Part shown: positions 31,711 through 43,880 of the stretch, in pieces
How positions within the stretch are numbered: position 1 is the stretch's first letter
Layout: each line of letters begins with the position of its first letter
From: Mercenaria mercenaria
Taxonomy: Eukaryota; Mollusca; Bivalvia; Venerida; Veneridae
NCBI RefSeq assembly: GCF_021730395.1
Contig: NW_026463109.1
Location: forward strand, 1 to 64,000
Direction: 5' to 3'
DNA: 64,000 nt
Made by a program: the position numbers and the translations under genes
Notes under the pieces: generated by a model
What the model was told of the DNA's origin: nothing
The model's input: the letters and a program-made list of their open reading frames with translations, nothing else
Database searches by the model: none

Positions 31711-34029
31711 CTGTAAAAATAAGCATTTGGACTGTATTAAGATCTAATCATCATCTTTTAATAATTATCACGTAATTCATTTAAAACATTATCTTACTTG
31801 GAAGACATGTTTGAGTATACTATAGACGCTATTTATTTCTGATTTTGTCACAGCCATTTTGAACTGTACAAAAGGCTGTGGTATACACTGATACGATGCA
31901 ATTTCTACAAAATTGTTTGTACAAGTCCTTTTTATTAAAAGTTTATAAAAACCTATCAACAATTTGCAAAAACATTGACATAAATGAATTAAAGCAATAA
32001 AGGAATATAAAACATAACTCTTCTCTTCAGACACTGATTCCCTTTGACAGTCTGAAAATACAAACTATTCGTCCAGATCAGGTCACCAATTACATTTTGC
32101 AAAAGGAAAAACAAACGAAATTCAAAACTACTTTTAGCAAAGTAAATGCCTCAATATGTCTTCATGTAAAATGAAATAATCCGACTAAGGCACAAACCTT
32201 CGTTTGGAGACTAAACAGGAATGTTAAAACATACTAGTTATGTTTTTGAAAATAGTCGGACAAATGACAAAAATGGCACAAGAAGCTGTATGCAACAATA
32301 ATTAGTCAAATAGTTCGCAAAACAGACATACCCCACATTATGTCCAAACTCGGTTAACAAAGCTATTTCAAATATAACGTATGTTGACCTTGGCCTAATG
32401 AGTACTGCAAAAAGTATCTGCTGGCCACGATATGAATTTTGAAGGCTATATATCCTAGCATTTTCCAATTAATTACAAGAAACAGTTTTCAGCCATTTGG
32501 TCCCTATAAAAAATTTAGATTTAGTTTTTGAAGCTTGCAAGTCCTAACGTGCACTGGTTTTTGACCGGAAAAATTTTTTGGGTCTAAAGGTAATATTGTG
32601 ATTTACTGACATCTTCTACAAAAGTGATCATTAACTGAACACAGTAAGGAATCCTATAACGTTAGAAGGATGTAGGTCTAGTATGCTCAAGATAATGGAC
32701 TCGGAAATACATGTAGGGTGATTGTGATCTTGACCTTTGCAATCCTACGAGTAATCCTGACAAACTTTTTTGACAGGCAAACAGGCAGAAATATAAACGG
32801 GCGGACGGACGGACAGACACGTAGACTAGAAAAAAAATCATATTACTTCTCCCGTATGGAAGACTGACCCTAGTTACGCCGTTTGATATAAGCCTTTGTA
32901 CTGCTTCGATCCTAAAACATGAAATTGCACAAGCACAAAAACCCTTTCAAAATCATGAGGAAAGGAAACTTGGAAATTATTTGTATAACCACTGAAGGTT
33001 AAATACGCTTAAGATTATCCAACTAGAAATAAAATAGAACCTCATTTCACACTTTCTCTGAAAAAAAAATCAGCTCAGTATGCATATTTGCACCAATGGT
33101 GAAAAATATACCGTTCTTAATTGCGCTACGGTAACATCTACCAAGCTATCAATAAGAGAAATCGTTTCCGCGTCTCTTTCTTTTAGCTATTTTAAGTTCT
33201 TTTTGAAGTCAAGCGGATATATTGAGAAAAAAAGATGAATCCCATGCATTCCTAACCATATTTAATGAATATCAATCAATCCGTTTCTGAGAAGAAGCAT
33301 TTTATTTCTCTCTTTTTTCTTGCAATATCTGCCTTAGTGGTCCTTTTAAATGTTGTCATACCTTAACATTTTAACAAGGTCGAGAGAATTCCAAGAACTA
33401 CATCTTCTAAAGAACACAAGAGGTTTATGCAATGGAGTCGTTTAAAATTAATCAACTTTAAATGTATTTATGTTTTCATTACAAGCCCTTGTGACCCAAA
33501 CACGCAGTTAAGTTTGAACAGAGTGCATCCAAAACGACTTTAAGCTCACCCGAACCAAGCTTCAGGGTAAGTAGGCGGCATTGGTGGATAGTTCAGCGCC
33601 AAATGCATTTACATATTCACGGCGAATTTCACACAAACATCTTCAGAAAAATTTATGAGATAAAGCTTAAACTTCTTCTCACGAGATAAGATCTTCACCG
33701 AACTTGGTCTGTTGGTTTAAGTTAAAGGTGATGGTTAATAATTAAGTATTAAGACTGAACCAAAAAATATCTACAGCGAAATCATGTCCTCTAATATTAT
33801 ATTTATCAAACTAGAATATCTATTAAAAGACAAACGAAGTAACAATTTAAATTTAAATCTGGATGCTTAAGACATTTTTAATAAATATTTCTACATTTAT
33901 AACCATGTATATGCAAGAGTGCTAAAAGACTATCTCTTACGTTTCTTTCCATTACTAAACTTTCCCAAGATCTAGCTTTTTTCTGGCTATTGAATCATTC
34001 AGATTAAAATAAAAATGAAAAAGTGATGA
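31711..34029. other. No gene seen, with a repeat tail near 32.7-32.8 kb
   Basis: AT-rich, no motif-bearing ORF. 'gggcggacggacggacaga' at 32800-32818 is a repeat tail like those of the hairpin-ended elements, with 'gatcttgacctttgc' before it. Confidence 0.5.
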
Positions 34030-34335
34030 TCTTTTGTGTGTGTGTGTGTGTGTGTGTGTTGTTGTTGTTGTTGGGGGGGGGGGGGGGTAAAAAAATACAT
34101 GTTTGATAATAAAAATTGGTGGAAAATGAGAAATGAAAAATAAATTATTGTGGGGGAGGGGTGCATGATCGGGGTGGTGGGGATACAACTTTGCATGTTG
34201 ATAAATATTCATGGAAAGTTTCAGGTTTAAAAAAAAAAGAAAAAATGAAAAAACAAAATTGTGGGGTGGGGGAGGTTGTGATCAAGGCGATGGTGGTGAT
34301 GGGATACACAACTTCACATGTTGATAATAATAGTT
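34030..34335. repeat. Second copy of the TG/poly-G dispersed repeat
   Basis: (TG)n, (TTG)n and a G run of about 15 (34036-34087) are followed by 'acaactttgcatgttgata' and 'catgttgataataa', the same block order as 8816-9030. Confidence 0.65.
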
Positions 34336-34357
34336 TCCTATATCAGTCAATGTAAAA

Positions 34358-35326
34358 ACAAGGGACCCCTTGGGCGTGGCATATATTAACCCCAGGGACA
34401 TGATTTGAACAATCTTGGATGTCACATACATGTACTAAATATCTAAGCTCTAGGCCTTATGGTTTGAGACAAGAATTTTTTTAAAGGCTTTTCCCTACAC
34501 AAGTCGCGGGTGGGGCCCGTTTTAACCCCAGTGGGTAATTTGAGCAACCATGGTAAAGGACTACAACTCAATGCTACATATCAACTAAATATCTAAGCTC
34601 TAGGCCTTATGGTTTAAGACAATAATTAATTTACAGACGTTTCACTATACAAGACCCGGGTGGGGCCAGTTTTAACCCCAGGGAATTATTTGAGCAATCT
34701 TGGTAAAGGATTACTACACAATGTTTCATACCAAATATCAAAGCTCTAGGCCATGTGGTTTTGTACAAGAAGATGTTCAAAGTTTTCCTTATAAAAGTCT
34801 ATATAAACCATGTGACCCCAAGAGCGGGGGCCATTTTTGATCCTTGGGGGATGATTTAAACAGTCTTGGCAGTAGAGGACCAATAGGTGATGCTACATAC
34901 CAAATATCAAAGCCCTAGGCCCTGTGGTTTTGGACGAGAAGATTTTCAAAGATTTTCCCTACATAAGTCTATATAAACCATTTGACCCCCAGGGCCTGGA
35001 CCATATTTGACCCTAGGGGGATAATTTGAACATTCTTTATAGAGGACCACTAGTTGATACTAACTGATACTACAAACCAAATATCAAAGCCCGAGGCCCT
35101 GTGGTTTTGGACAAGAAGATTTTTTAAGTGTTTCCTTTCGGTTGCCATGGCAACTAGAGTTTTTAATGGAATTCAATTCAAAGGAGATCATCAAAGGAAC
35201 ATCCCTGTGAAGTTTTATCAACGTTGGCTTGGTGGTTTAGGAGATGTTTCTTTAAAGGAAAGTGTGGACGGACGGACGCCGGATGACGGATGCCGGACAG
35301 TGAGCGATCACAATAGCTCAGCCTAA
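34358..35326 (+). mobile_element. Hairpin-element family copy with 170-bp array
   Basis: Starts ACAAGGGACCCCTTGG. It carries about four to five units of the 170-bp array seen at 25240-26040 ('aagctctaggccttatgg', 'gataatttgaacattc'), then the X-box palindrome at 35141, the GGACGGACGCCGG tail and GTGAGCGATCAC, ending CCTAA. It lacks the AGGTCA sub-array and most of the 3' hairpin. Confidence 0.65.
35141..35154. promoter_or_regulatory. Second perfect RFX X-box palindrome
   Basis: GTTGCCATGGCAAC again, at the same place in the repeat family as 26042-26055. Confidence 0.5.
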
Positions 35327-35329
35327 AAA

Positions 35330-36376
35330 CAATCGCACACCTGATCTAGTTCATACCCCAGATAACATAGTATCAATCTGGCCTAGAGCATTTTGTTTTA
35401 TGTAAACCAGGTAGATCGTTATTTAAGTTTTCAATGATTTGACATAGTGGCCTAGTTTTTTACCTATGGTACTTGGCCTAGACATTATGGCAAAATATCC
35501 TAAAGATCAGGTAGAAAATGACATTGTGGCCGTTTGAGTGTTAACAACGTCTTTCTACGCTTTCACCCAGTGACCTAGTCTTTGACCTAGATAGTCAAGT
35601 TCCGAACTTGAACTTTATTGAACCATAGAGCAAACCCCACATTTTCTATTTTGCAAATAGTTTCAAAATACTTAAAGTACATTTCTTTAACTTAGTTGAC
35701 AATTAGATAGATCTATCAATATTAACATATCAAAATTACAATAGTATTAAGTGGTAAAATGAGCGAATTTATATGAAAGCATAATTTGAGATTTTTTTTG
35801 AAACTGAGAAAACTTATCAGCAGAATATTGTTCTAAGTGTAGATTTACGTTCAACACTGTTCTAAGTGTAGATTGTACGTTCAACAAAAGAACCAATGGC
35901 GAGTTAGCTGTTTTGTTCAGTACAGATTTCATAGAAGCCAACACTCTGACAAAGTTATATACAGATCAAGTACTCTAGGAAGTTAACAGTTTTTTCTACG
36001 ATTTGACCTAGTGACCTTATTTAAAAACTCAGGTAACGCAGTTTCAAACTTCACAGACAAAGTTTTATGAAGATGAGGTAGACAATATTATACTCTTCAG
36101 TGTTCATAAGTTCTTCCTTATGATTGACCTAGTACCTAGCTTTTGACCCTGGATGACCCAGTAATTACTCCTTCTGAAATTTTATTGGATGACCCAGTAA
36201 TTACTCCTTCTGAAATTTTATTGAGGGTAACATTCTGACCAAGTTTCATTGAGATTGGCTAAAATGGTGACCTCCAGAGTATTAACAGTCAAACTGTTGA
36301 CGACCCACGACGACGACACACACATACATGTGACCACAATATATCACATTGAGCACTTTGTGCTCAAGTGAGCTAA
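35330..36376 (+). mobile_element. Third hairpin-ended repeat element
   Basis: Holds degenerate units with 'tgacctagt', 'tttgaccta' and 'caaagttttatgaagat'. The right end TTGAGCACTTTGTGCTCAA is a perfect hairpin with a 3-nt loop, followed by GTGAGCTAA. A local 39-bp direct duplication ('ggatgacccagtaattac') lies at 36150-36225. Confidence 0.55.
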
Positions 36377-37059
36377 CGAGGGTCGTGAGTCTCTTAGGGC
36401 GTTCACTTTCTCATGATCTTTTGAGCATAAATATATGTCATGATGTATTATTAAATAAGTGTGAAACACATTCATCTCAAAACAAGACATAAACGACCTG
36501 GCATTAAAAAGGAAGACAAGCGCAGTACGAGAAAAATCTGTTTTAATGTTTTCTTTTTGCCTCCAGGTAGTTCTTCACGTTCGGATCAATATTTTCTATA
36601 ATGTAGAATTTGATTTAAGCCCGATTTCTCAAAACTTCTGACTATATTTAGAAAATCGACAAATAACGAAAGATACGGTCGTGAGCTTGATTTATGTCGT
36701 AAATTCTCTCCTAAATTCAAAATTATAATTTCTAAATACGTTACTGATATACTTAAACAGCAATAATAATGATAAAAACTAAAAGAAATGAAACAAATAT
36801 GTTAAACAATGAAGAACTAGACCCGAGTATACTATGAGCACCACTCTAATTAGCACCAAATTTGGAGTAAATATCAAAGAGAACATGAAAGAGAACATCT
36901 GAAATGCTTATTATGACTAAATCCCTGTCAGTTGCTTGTACAACTATAACTATATATAGTCTTTTTTCTAGTCATTCAGATTGTGCACGGTGTGCAGTAT
37001 CCATATGTGTTTTGCAACCTTTCTAGTCGTTAAAGTAAATATAAGTATTTGCAGCTATT
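36377..37059. other. No gene seen
   Basis: AT-rich, with no motif or repeat ends recognised. Confidence 0.5.
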
Positions 37060-37523
37060 TTAAAGCAGCATGCCTCCAGATTTGGCTAAAAAATAAATTT
37101 TCTTTCAAACTGAAGTTTGGTCATATTATGAACATTAGAATATGATTTTTTGTTTCTAAAATATTCTAAAAGTTCTAAATCAAGAAAAAAAGATGACAGC
37201 GTCGGGAATCGAATTCCGGATCGCCGCGGCAATAAATACATTTTCCCGTCGTCGTAACCAATAGCGCTATAGGTGAAGTAGTGAATAATGGCTTCAAAAT
37301 ATAGATATTTATAATCGAGACAGTTTACCTGGAGTGAAAGCGTGACAAACGATTTCGATTTTCGTCGTAAAAAGTAGTAAAAACAGCAAATTCTCATGTT
37401 TCCGTAACATAAAGTTTGTCAGTAATTAAGTTTTAAATGCCTTCTTAAGAAATATAGCATTTATTTCAAGACATCTAACAAAAACAAATTTTTGTCGAAC
37501 GATCTGGAGGCATGCCGCTTTAA
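37060..37523. mobile_element. TTAA-flanked MITE with a tRNA-like core
   Basis: TTAA at both edges. The inverted ends are AGCAGCATGCCTCCAGAT and, in reverse complement, AGCGGCATGCCTCCAGAT. Inside on the minus strand a B-box-like 'aattcgattcccgac' sits near an A-box-like 'gctattggttacgac', so a tRNA-derived sequence is embedded. TTAA targets point to piggyBac or Kolobok machinery. Confidence 0.7.
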
Positions 37524-38939
37524 TAATGCTTATTCCAATTGTATGCTATAGCATCCATATGCATTACACACTGATGTTTTATTTGTATTATATTGTTATA
37601 GTCTCATGCATTTAATATGCCATGACTAAATAAATAAACTTTGAACTTGTATTGACTGTTTTTAAAAGGGGGGTGTGGGGGACGTAGGTTCAAGCCACAC
37701 TAAGACCAAACAAATGTTTCCTTATTTTCCTTTTTTCTAATGCATAAATGTTTTACTCTTTGCAAGACATTATTGATTTATTGTACAAAAGTAGAAATGT
37801 TTCATTTGATAATTGATTTTATGCTGTTCAAAGTGAATTTACCTCTGAAACAGAGGGGGTAGAGTTAGACATCTTTATAAATACTGAGTTACATGCGGTA
37901 GAAGTTCTCTATTTTGCCTTTACTCTTTAGATTACATATTGTGGAAGAAATGTAGGTAGGTTTTACTTCTGCCCCAAGGTTACTTTTGAATGAAGTGAAC
38001 AAAATTTAAAACAGTCCAACAAGACTCGACCTTAATTTTTCAAAGTTGGGGGTTAGAATTCTGTCTCGTTAAATCCGTTTCCTTGAGACACATCCTAGAA
38101 AAAATTATACTGACAGATTTATTTTGTGTTTTATAATTGTTTACCAATAGTTTGTTTCTTTTATCAAAGTTTTGGACAGTGGCCATCACTTTGAAATTTG
38201 TCTCTACTTGAGCTTGAGGAAATACCATAAATTATACAAAATTAAAAAAAACGGCATGGTAAAAGTTGTTTAAAAATTGCAACACAGTTCGAAATACGGT
38301 CAACTTTAAGAATATACCAAGCAAATACCATTTTTTAAACATTACAATTAGGGGACCAATACCTTAATTTTTTTTCCGCGGTTTCGCTCTGGCAGCCTCT
38401 AAAATGAGCCAAGTAGAAAAATTTGAAATCATTAAATTGAGACAGGTCCGTACAAGGATGCTACACAGGCGTATTAAGGATGTACGAGCGTTTTACTCCA
38501 GGAAATCCGCCATTTTTAAAAATGTTTCTTCAAAAAAAAATTCTAACATAATTTAAATAAAAAAATAATGCTCAATAATTAAATTATGGCTTATAGTATA
38601 CCATTTGACCAAACAAATTATACGTGTTGCGTAAAACCAAATCACCCTTATTTTTGGCTACTGATGTAAGATGCACAATGGGGTAGGGGTCGGTAATTTC
38701 AAATAACATATATATAATGATAAGGTACAACAGAAATAAATGTTTTCAATATAGATACTTAGATCAAAATCTGGAGAAAATCCATGAAAATGCTCGTTAT
38801 AAGAGTTCGTTTGAAGGTTGTTTTTTTTTTTCTATTTAACTTCAGCGACCGCTTAAAGGGTGAAGTTCTTGACAAGAGATCCAGGCTTGGATGTTGCACA
38901 CCAAGAGTGCAGAGGAAAAATGTTTAATTTTTAAGCAAC
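37524..38939. other. No gene seen
   Basis: A possible LINE 3' tail, 'catgactaaataaataaac', lies near 37620. The rest is AT-rich with no recognisable coding motif. Confidence 0.45.
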
Positions 38940-38944
38940 AATGT

Positions 38945-39911
38945 CACGGGTGGTAAACGCGCAATCCAATTCCCACTGGGAATACGCTAAAAATGGGTTG
39001 CGCGACTTCCGGTGCTGGAGTTGCGCATCAATATATACAAAATCGAGGTAGGTGGGTTTTTGTTTTTGTAAATAATGACACATTTACGAATGTTTTCGAA
39101 AAAAGCAAAATGCTATTCGACACAAAAATGAATAAAGATCGTATGTGTGAAATACCAACTTAATAATTTAAGAATCAGCTCTGTTATCACGAAGACTCTG
39201 CTGGCTCGAACTGTCAAAAAAGCATGAAATCATGAAAAATGCCAATTTTCTAACTCTTGTGCCTTCTTTCAGGAAATGTGACGCTTCTAATGATCAAACA
39301 CGTGTAAAAAAGTCATGAATATTACATACACTTGAATGAAATGTTGCTTTTGGGGGAAAGATTGGCAAAAAAATAATCGGGAATGGGGTTGCGCCCCGGG
39401 AATGGAGTTGCGCGTATACATTATATACATTATAATGTACATGAGCAACTCCATTCCCGGTGCGAAACCCCATTCCCGATTATTTTTTGTCAATTATGTC
39501 CCCGTAAGCAGGATTTGAAGCAAATAATTTTGATATTCGTTACTTTATAACAGTTGAGTTATCATAAAAAGCATCAAATGTCCTCAGATTAGGCATATGA
39601 GGCCAGAAACGTCAATTTTTGTTGATTTCATACTTTTTTCACGCTTCTTGTCGCATGAGTTTTGGTGATAATAGAGCCGAATCATAACTTACAAACCAGA
39701 TATTTTACACATATGATGTATTATCATATTTGTGTCGAATAGCATTTTGCTTTTTACGAGAAAATTTATTCTTGTCTCATACTAAGCAAAATCATAACTT
39801 CCCATACCTCAATTTCGTCTTTTTTTTACGCGCAACACTAGCACCGGACGTTGCGCAACCCATTTTAAGCGTATTCCCAGCGGAAATTGGATTGCGCGTT
39901 TACCATCCGTG
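38945..39911. mobile_element. Foldback element, CACGG(G/A)T ends
   Basis: 967 bp. The left end is CACGGGTGGTAAACGCGCAA, and the right end in reverse complement is CACGGATGGTAAACGCGCAA. The inverted arms continue with 'acgctaaaaatgggttgcgc' and its partner. A second inner palindrome surrounds 39360-39485 ('aataatcgggaatggggtt' and its inverse). Flanks are AATGT and AAAGT, a 5-bp duplication with one mismatch. No transposase, so it is non-autonomous. The open frames here are shadows of the palindrome. Confidence 0.75.
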
Positions 39912-40019
39912 AAAGTTGACGAAAGACAGCTGACAGCTGACAGCTGACGACGTACCATTCACCTTTACTAATGCAGTTCAAAATAAACAAAAGTTCCGGT
40001 GAGCTAAGAAATGTAACTG

Positions 40020-40290
40020 GAGCCACAGTGACCGAGTGGTTAAGGTCGCTGCCTTCAAATCACTTGTCCTCCCTGCTGTTTGACCGAAACCTCGCTTATG
40101 GCGTAGTGTGAAGAAGCTGTCCAGCTGACTAACGAAAGGTTGATGGTTCTATCCAAGTGCCCGTCCATGCCTTAAAAATGCCCAAGGGGTGGGGAGGGGC
40201 TCCCACTGTCCTCTACTATCAGAAGCTAGAAAGCCGCCATATGTCCTATACTTTCTTCGGTGTGGCGTGAAACACAACAAAAAGTACTAT
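40020..40290 (+). mobile_element. tRNA-derived SINE
   Basis: The head 'ccacagtgaccgagtggtta' resembles a Leu/Ser-type tRNA A box. The body has 'gctgtccagctgactaacg', 'gttctatccaagtgcccg' and 'agccgccatatgtcctat'. Same family and orientation as 43612-43880. Confidence 0.7.
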
Positions 40291-40365
40291 ACTTTATTGT
40301 CAGATGCAGGACTCGAACCCACAAGCCAAATGAGTGCCAGCTACTAGGACTAGTATACGCCTTAT

Positions 40366-43300
40366 TTATACACGGGTACTAAACAGTGCCTGCGGTACTG
40401 ACTGTGCCGACGAGGATTGAAGGCACTTCGCTTCCTGTACCGCAGGTACTTCGTCAATGTTTACAAAACGAGCGAGATCGGTGAGTGATTTTTGTCATTT
40501 TTGTCATTTTGTTACTGCATGGAGTATTTTTTCAAAAATCGGGGAATGTAGCGGGGTGTAGATGTGTCTTATCTACATATCCATGCTAAAATTTGTGGCA
40601 AATGATCAATTTCCTAGAAACGTAAGGACAAAGAGGTTGAGAATGAAACGTGATTTTTTCACATCAGTGACTGTTTAGACTCGATTTCTTTTCGCTGACC
40701 CAAACGATGTCGTCTCTGCCGTCGTAAATTATATTTATAAATGACATGTGATCTGCTAAAACATAAAATGTGTCCAGAAAATTCTGAATTTGAACGTTAT
40801 GCCACTTTTGGAAAAGTGCCGCAGGCATTTTGACGATGCCGCAGCCCCTTCGAGGTGCCGCAGGCACTTTCAGAAAGTATCGGGACATAAATTTGGCCGA
40901 AACTAGACAGATGGAAGAACAGAGAAACAACATTTCCTTCAAGAAAACGAAAAGAAAAAGGGGTGTTGAATAATATGCAGTGGAATGCAAGTCAACTGAA
41001 GTCAGGTACCCTCATATTGCCGCATTTCAGAAAGCGGTCCGCAGAATAAAAACCCTATGCTGCTCGATACGTTGTTGTTGTTTTTTTTTTCAAAGTTTTG
41101 TTTGCAGGGAATAAAATAGGTTTTTGAGTCGGCTAAAGGCTGAAAGCCTTTTGACGAGTCCTTGCTGTTCAGCGATTCTCTAAATGGACCGAATAACACG
41201 TGAAGGGATGTAGTTCCATTAGATTTCTCAAACTTCAAACAGTTCGCTGCATGAATGAAGTTAAGTTGTGTCAATTCCCTTTGCTATGACCAATATACGA
41301 TGTAATTTGTCATATTTATGACTTGTAATTGTGCAATACTCGAATGTAACTCATTAAGCATAAATGTGCATTTTAAGAATTGCGCAGGCTTACAAAGCTT
41401 AGGTAACATCCAGCGAAAGACAAAAAATAGTTCCACAGGGCTCCAGGTAAGATGCGTATTAGCGTAAATTACGTATAGAAATAATGCAAATACGCATGTC
41501 TAATAATTTCTAAGCGTATAAAAACGTATATAAAATTACAGAAACGCACACAATGCTTTTTTAAAAACAAAATCTGAATCGTCTGGATGCGTTAGGTAAC
41601 ATAGCCGATCAGCCTTAATTCTTCCACATTGAACGTAAACACGCATCGTATGATTTCTATAAACTTTGCGTGGGTTGAATTTTGCAGTCAGTAAACGGAT
41701 AAATTATCGGAAGAAGAAGCTCTTACTGGTTTGTTTAGTTACTACTGGTATTAAAAATGATTTTAATTCTTATTTTTCGAGAAATAAACAAATCGGCGAA
41801 ACACTAAATTGTACTTTCTTGTAGTTTTTGAAATCGAAAGTAGATCGTCTATGTTTGGCTGCTTTCACGAAACGAAACAACTTTTTTATGAAAAGATTTA
41901 ATTAAGAGGTAATTTAACCGTAAACTTCAATGTCAGATACTGCCAATTGCTGCTAAATGTCTTCGTATCATCACAATTTGTAAAATATATTGTTGAAAAC
42001 TGGAGAAAAGTGTAAGCGTATCCGGATATAATATTTTGGGTAAATATCGAGCTGTGTTATGAAATTTTAAGAAAAAAACTAAAAACAAACTGAAACTGGT
42101 AGACTATACTGTCAGTACATCAATCATTAGCCGACTCAGGCCCTTCAGGCCTTTGATTACGTACATGTAAAAACTATTAAAATTCTCCCGTTTGATCGTT
42201 TATGAGCTATACTTATTAAGTTCTCCTTTTTTCTGAAAACATTTTTAAAATATTTTTTTTGTAGATATACTTAATATTTCCAGGAAACGTTAGGATATTA
42301 AAATAACTACAGAAAATTTCAAACATCGATATAGTTTCTGATTTTATACCGTAATAACTGTCTAGCTAGTAAATGTCAGCTGTCAACAATGGGCTCTTAC
42401 ACAAATGGTATCGAGAATATAATGTGAATCATCGCAATAATATTTACAGGAAACTTCTGACTATTGAGACTCTTATTAGAAAACTTCGCTTTATCACGAT
42501 AATTTCTTGAAGTATCCTGACAGCTACCTACCTATCTCGTGGCAGAGGTTATAATGCAGTAATCTGGTCAAAAATGTGCTTCCGTGGTGTAGGTGTAGTC
42601 GAAAGAAGTCCCTAATAAATAGATCTTAAGTTTTCTATTCTTCGCGCATTTTCGCATAAATCGGGAGCCAAATGGGCATCATTCCACTCGTGGAATTAAT
42701 TTTACATAAAATAGGACACTTTTCAAGCTAATATTCGCTTGTTTTCGAGTTGTTTTACGTGAAAACGAAAGTAGGGTTTTTATTCTGCGGACCGCTTTCT
42801 GAAATGCGACAATATGAGGGTACCTGACTCCAGTTGACTTGCATTCCACTGCATACTATTCCACACCTGTTTTTCTTTTCGTTTTCTTGAAGGAAATGTT
42901 GTTTCTCTGTTCTTCCATTTGTCTGTTTGTCTAGTTTCGGCCAAATTTATGTCCCGATACTTTTTGAAAGTGCCTGCGGCACCTCGAAGGGGCTGCGGCA
43001 TCGTCAAAATGCCTGCGGCACTTTTCCAAAAGTGGCATAACGTTCAAATTCAGAATTTTCTGGACACATTTTATGTTTTAGCAGATCACATGTCATTTAT
43101 AAATATAATTTACGACGGCAGAGACGACATCGTTTGGGTCAGCGAAAAGAAATCGAGTCTAAACAGTCACTGATGTGAAAAAATCACGTTTCATTCTCAA
43201 CCTCTTTGTCCTTACGTTTCTAGGAAATTGATCATTTGCCACAAATTTTAGCATGGATATGTAGATAAGATACATCTACACCCCGCTACATTCCCCGATT

Positions 43301-43471
43301 TTTGAAAATATACTCCATGCAGTAACAAAATGACAAAAATGACAAAAATCACTCGCCGATCTCGCTCGTTTTGTAAACATTGACGAAATACCTGCGGTAC
43401 AGGAAGCGAAGTGCCTTCAATCCTCGTCGGCACAGTCAGTACCGCAGGCACTGTTTAGTACCCGTGTTATA
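40366..43471. mobile_element. Large foldback transposon with ~690-bp inverted repeats and TTATA duplication
   Basis: The element spans 40371-43466. The left arm (about 40371-41056) and right arm (about 42772-43466) are nearly identical inverted copies beginning CACGGGTACTAAACAGTGCC. TTATA flanks each side exactly (40366-40370, 43467-43471). The arms each contain the same open frame (40664-40990 minus and 42919-43173 plus) encoding KFMSRYFLKVPAAPRRGCG and a C-terminal WVSEKKSSLNSH. It has no known domain, and its preservation in both arms may only reflect arm identity. The interior of about 1.7 kb is AT-rich without a recognisable transposase, so the element is non-autonomous. CAC ends and 5-bp duplications recall Transib, but this is a weak analogy. 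Confidence 0.85.
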
Positions 43472-43611
43472 GCCACTCGCAAATACGATATTGTGTCCAA
43501 ATTCGTATGGTATCAACATAACGTCAGGCAAATTTGTTTTCTATCCAACACTTGAAATTTTATAAATGCCTATACATTGTTCACTGAAGGAGTGACAAGT
43601 TGCACTATTTG

Positions 43612-43880
43612 GGGCCTCCGTGGCCGAGTGTTAAGGTCGTTGACTTCAAATCACTTGCCTCTCATCGATTGAGAGCCTCACTCGGGGCGTTGAATTCTTC
43701 ATGTGAGAAAGCCATCCAGCTGGCTTACGGAAGGTCGGTGGTTCTATCCAGGTGCCCGCTCGTGATGAAATAATGCACGGAGGGGCACCTGGGGTCTTCC
43801 TCCACCATTAAAAAGCCGGAAAGTCGCCATATGACCTATGATGTGTCGGTGCGACGTTAAATCCAACAAATAAAATAATA
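43612..43880 (+). mobile_element. tRNA-derived SINE, best copy
   Basis: Begins GGGGCCTCCGTGGCCGAGTG, very close to a tRNA-Leu/Ser 5' half (A box 'tggccgagtg'). A body with 'ccatccagctggcttacgg' and 'gtgcccgctcgtgatg' follows, then 'cgccatatgacctatgatg' and an A/T-rich tail 'aacaaataaaataataaaa'. Fragments of the same family are at 13985, 40020, 46640 and 47490. Confidence 0.8.

Noticed and set aside
39287-39518. Overlapping frames with WGFAPGMELL-like peptides on both strands
   Set aside because: They mirror the central palindrome of the foldback element.
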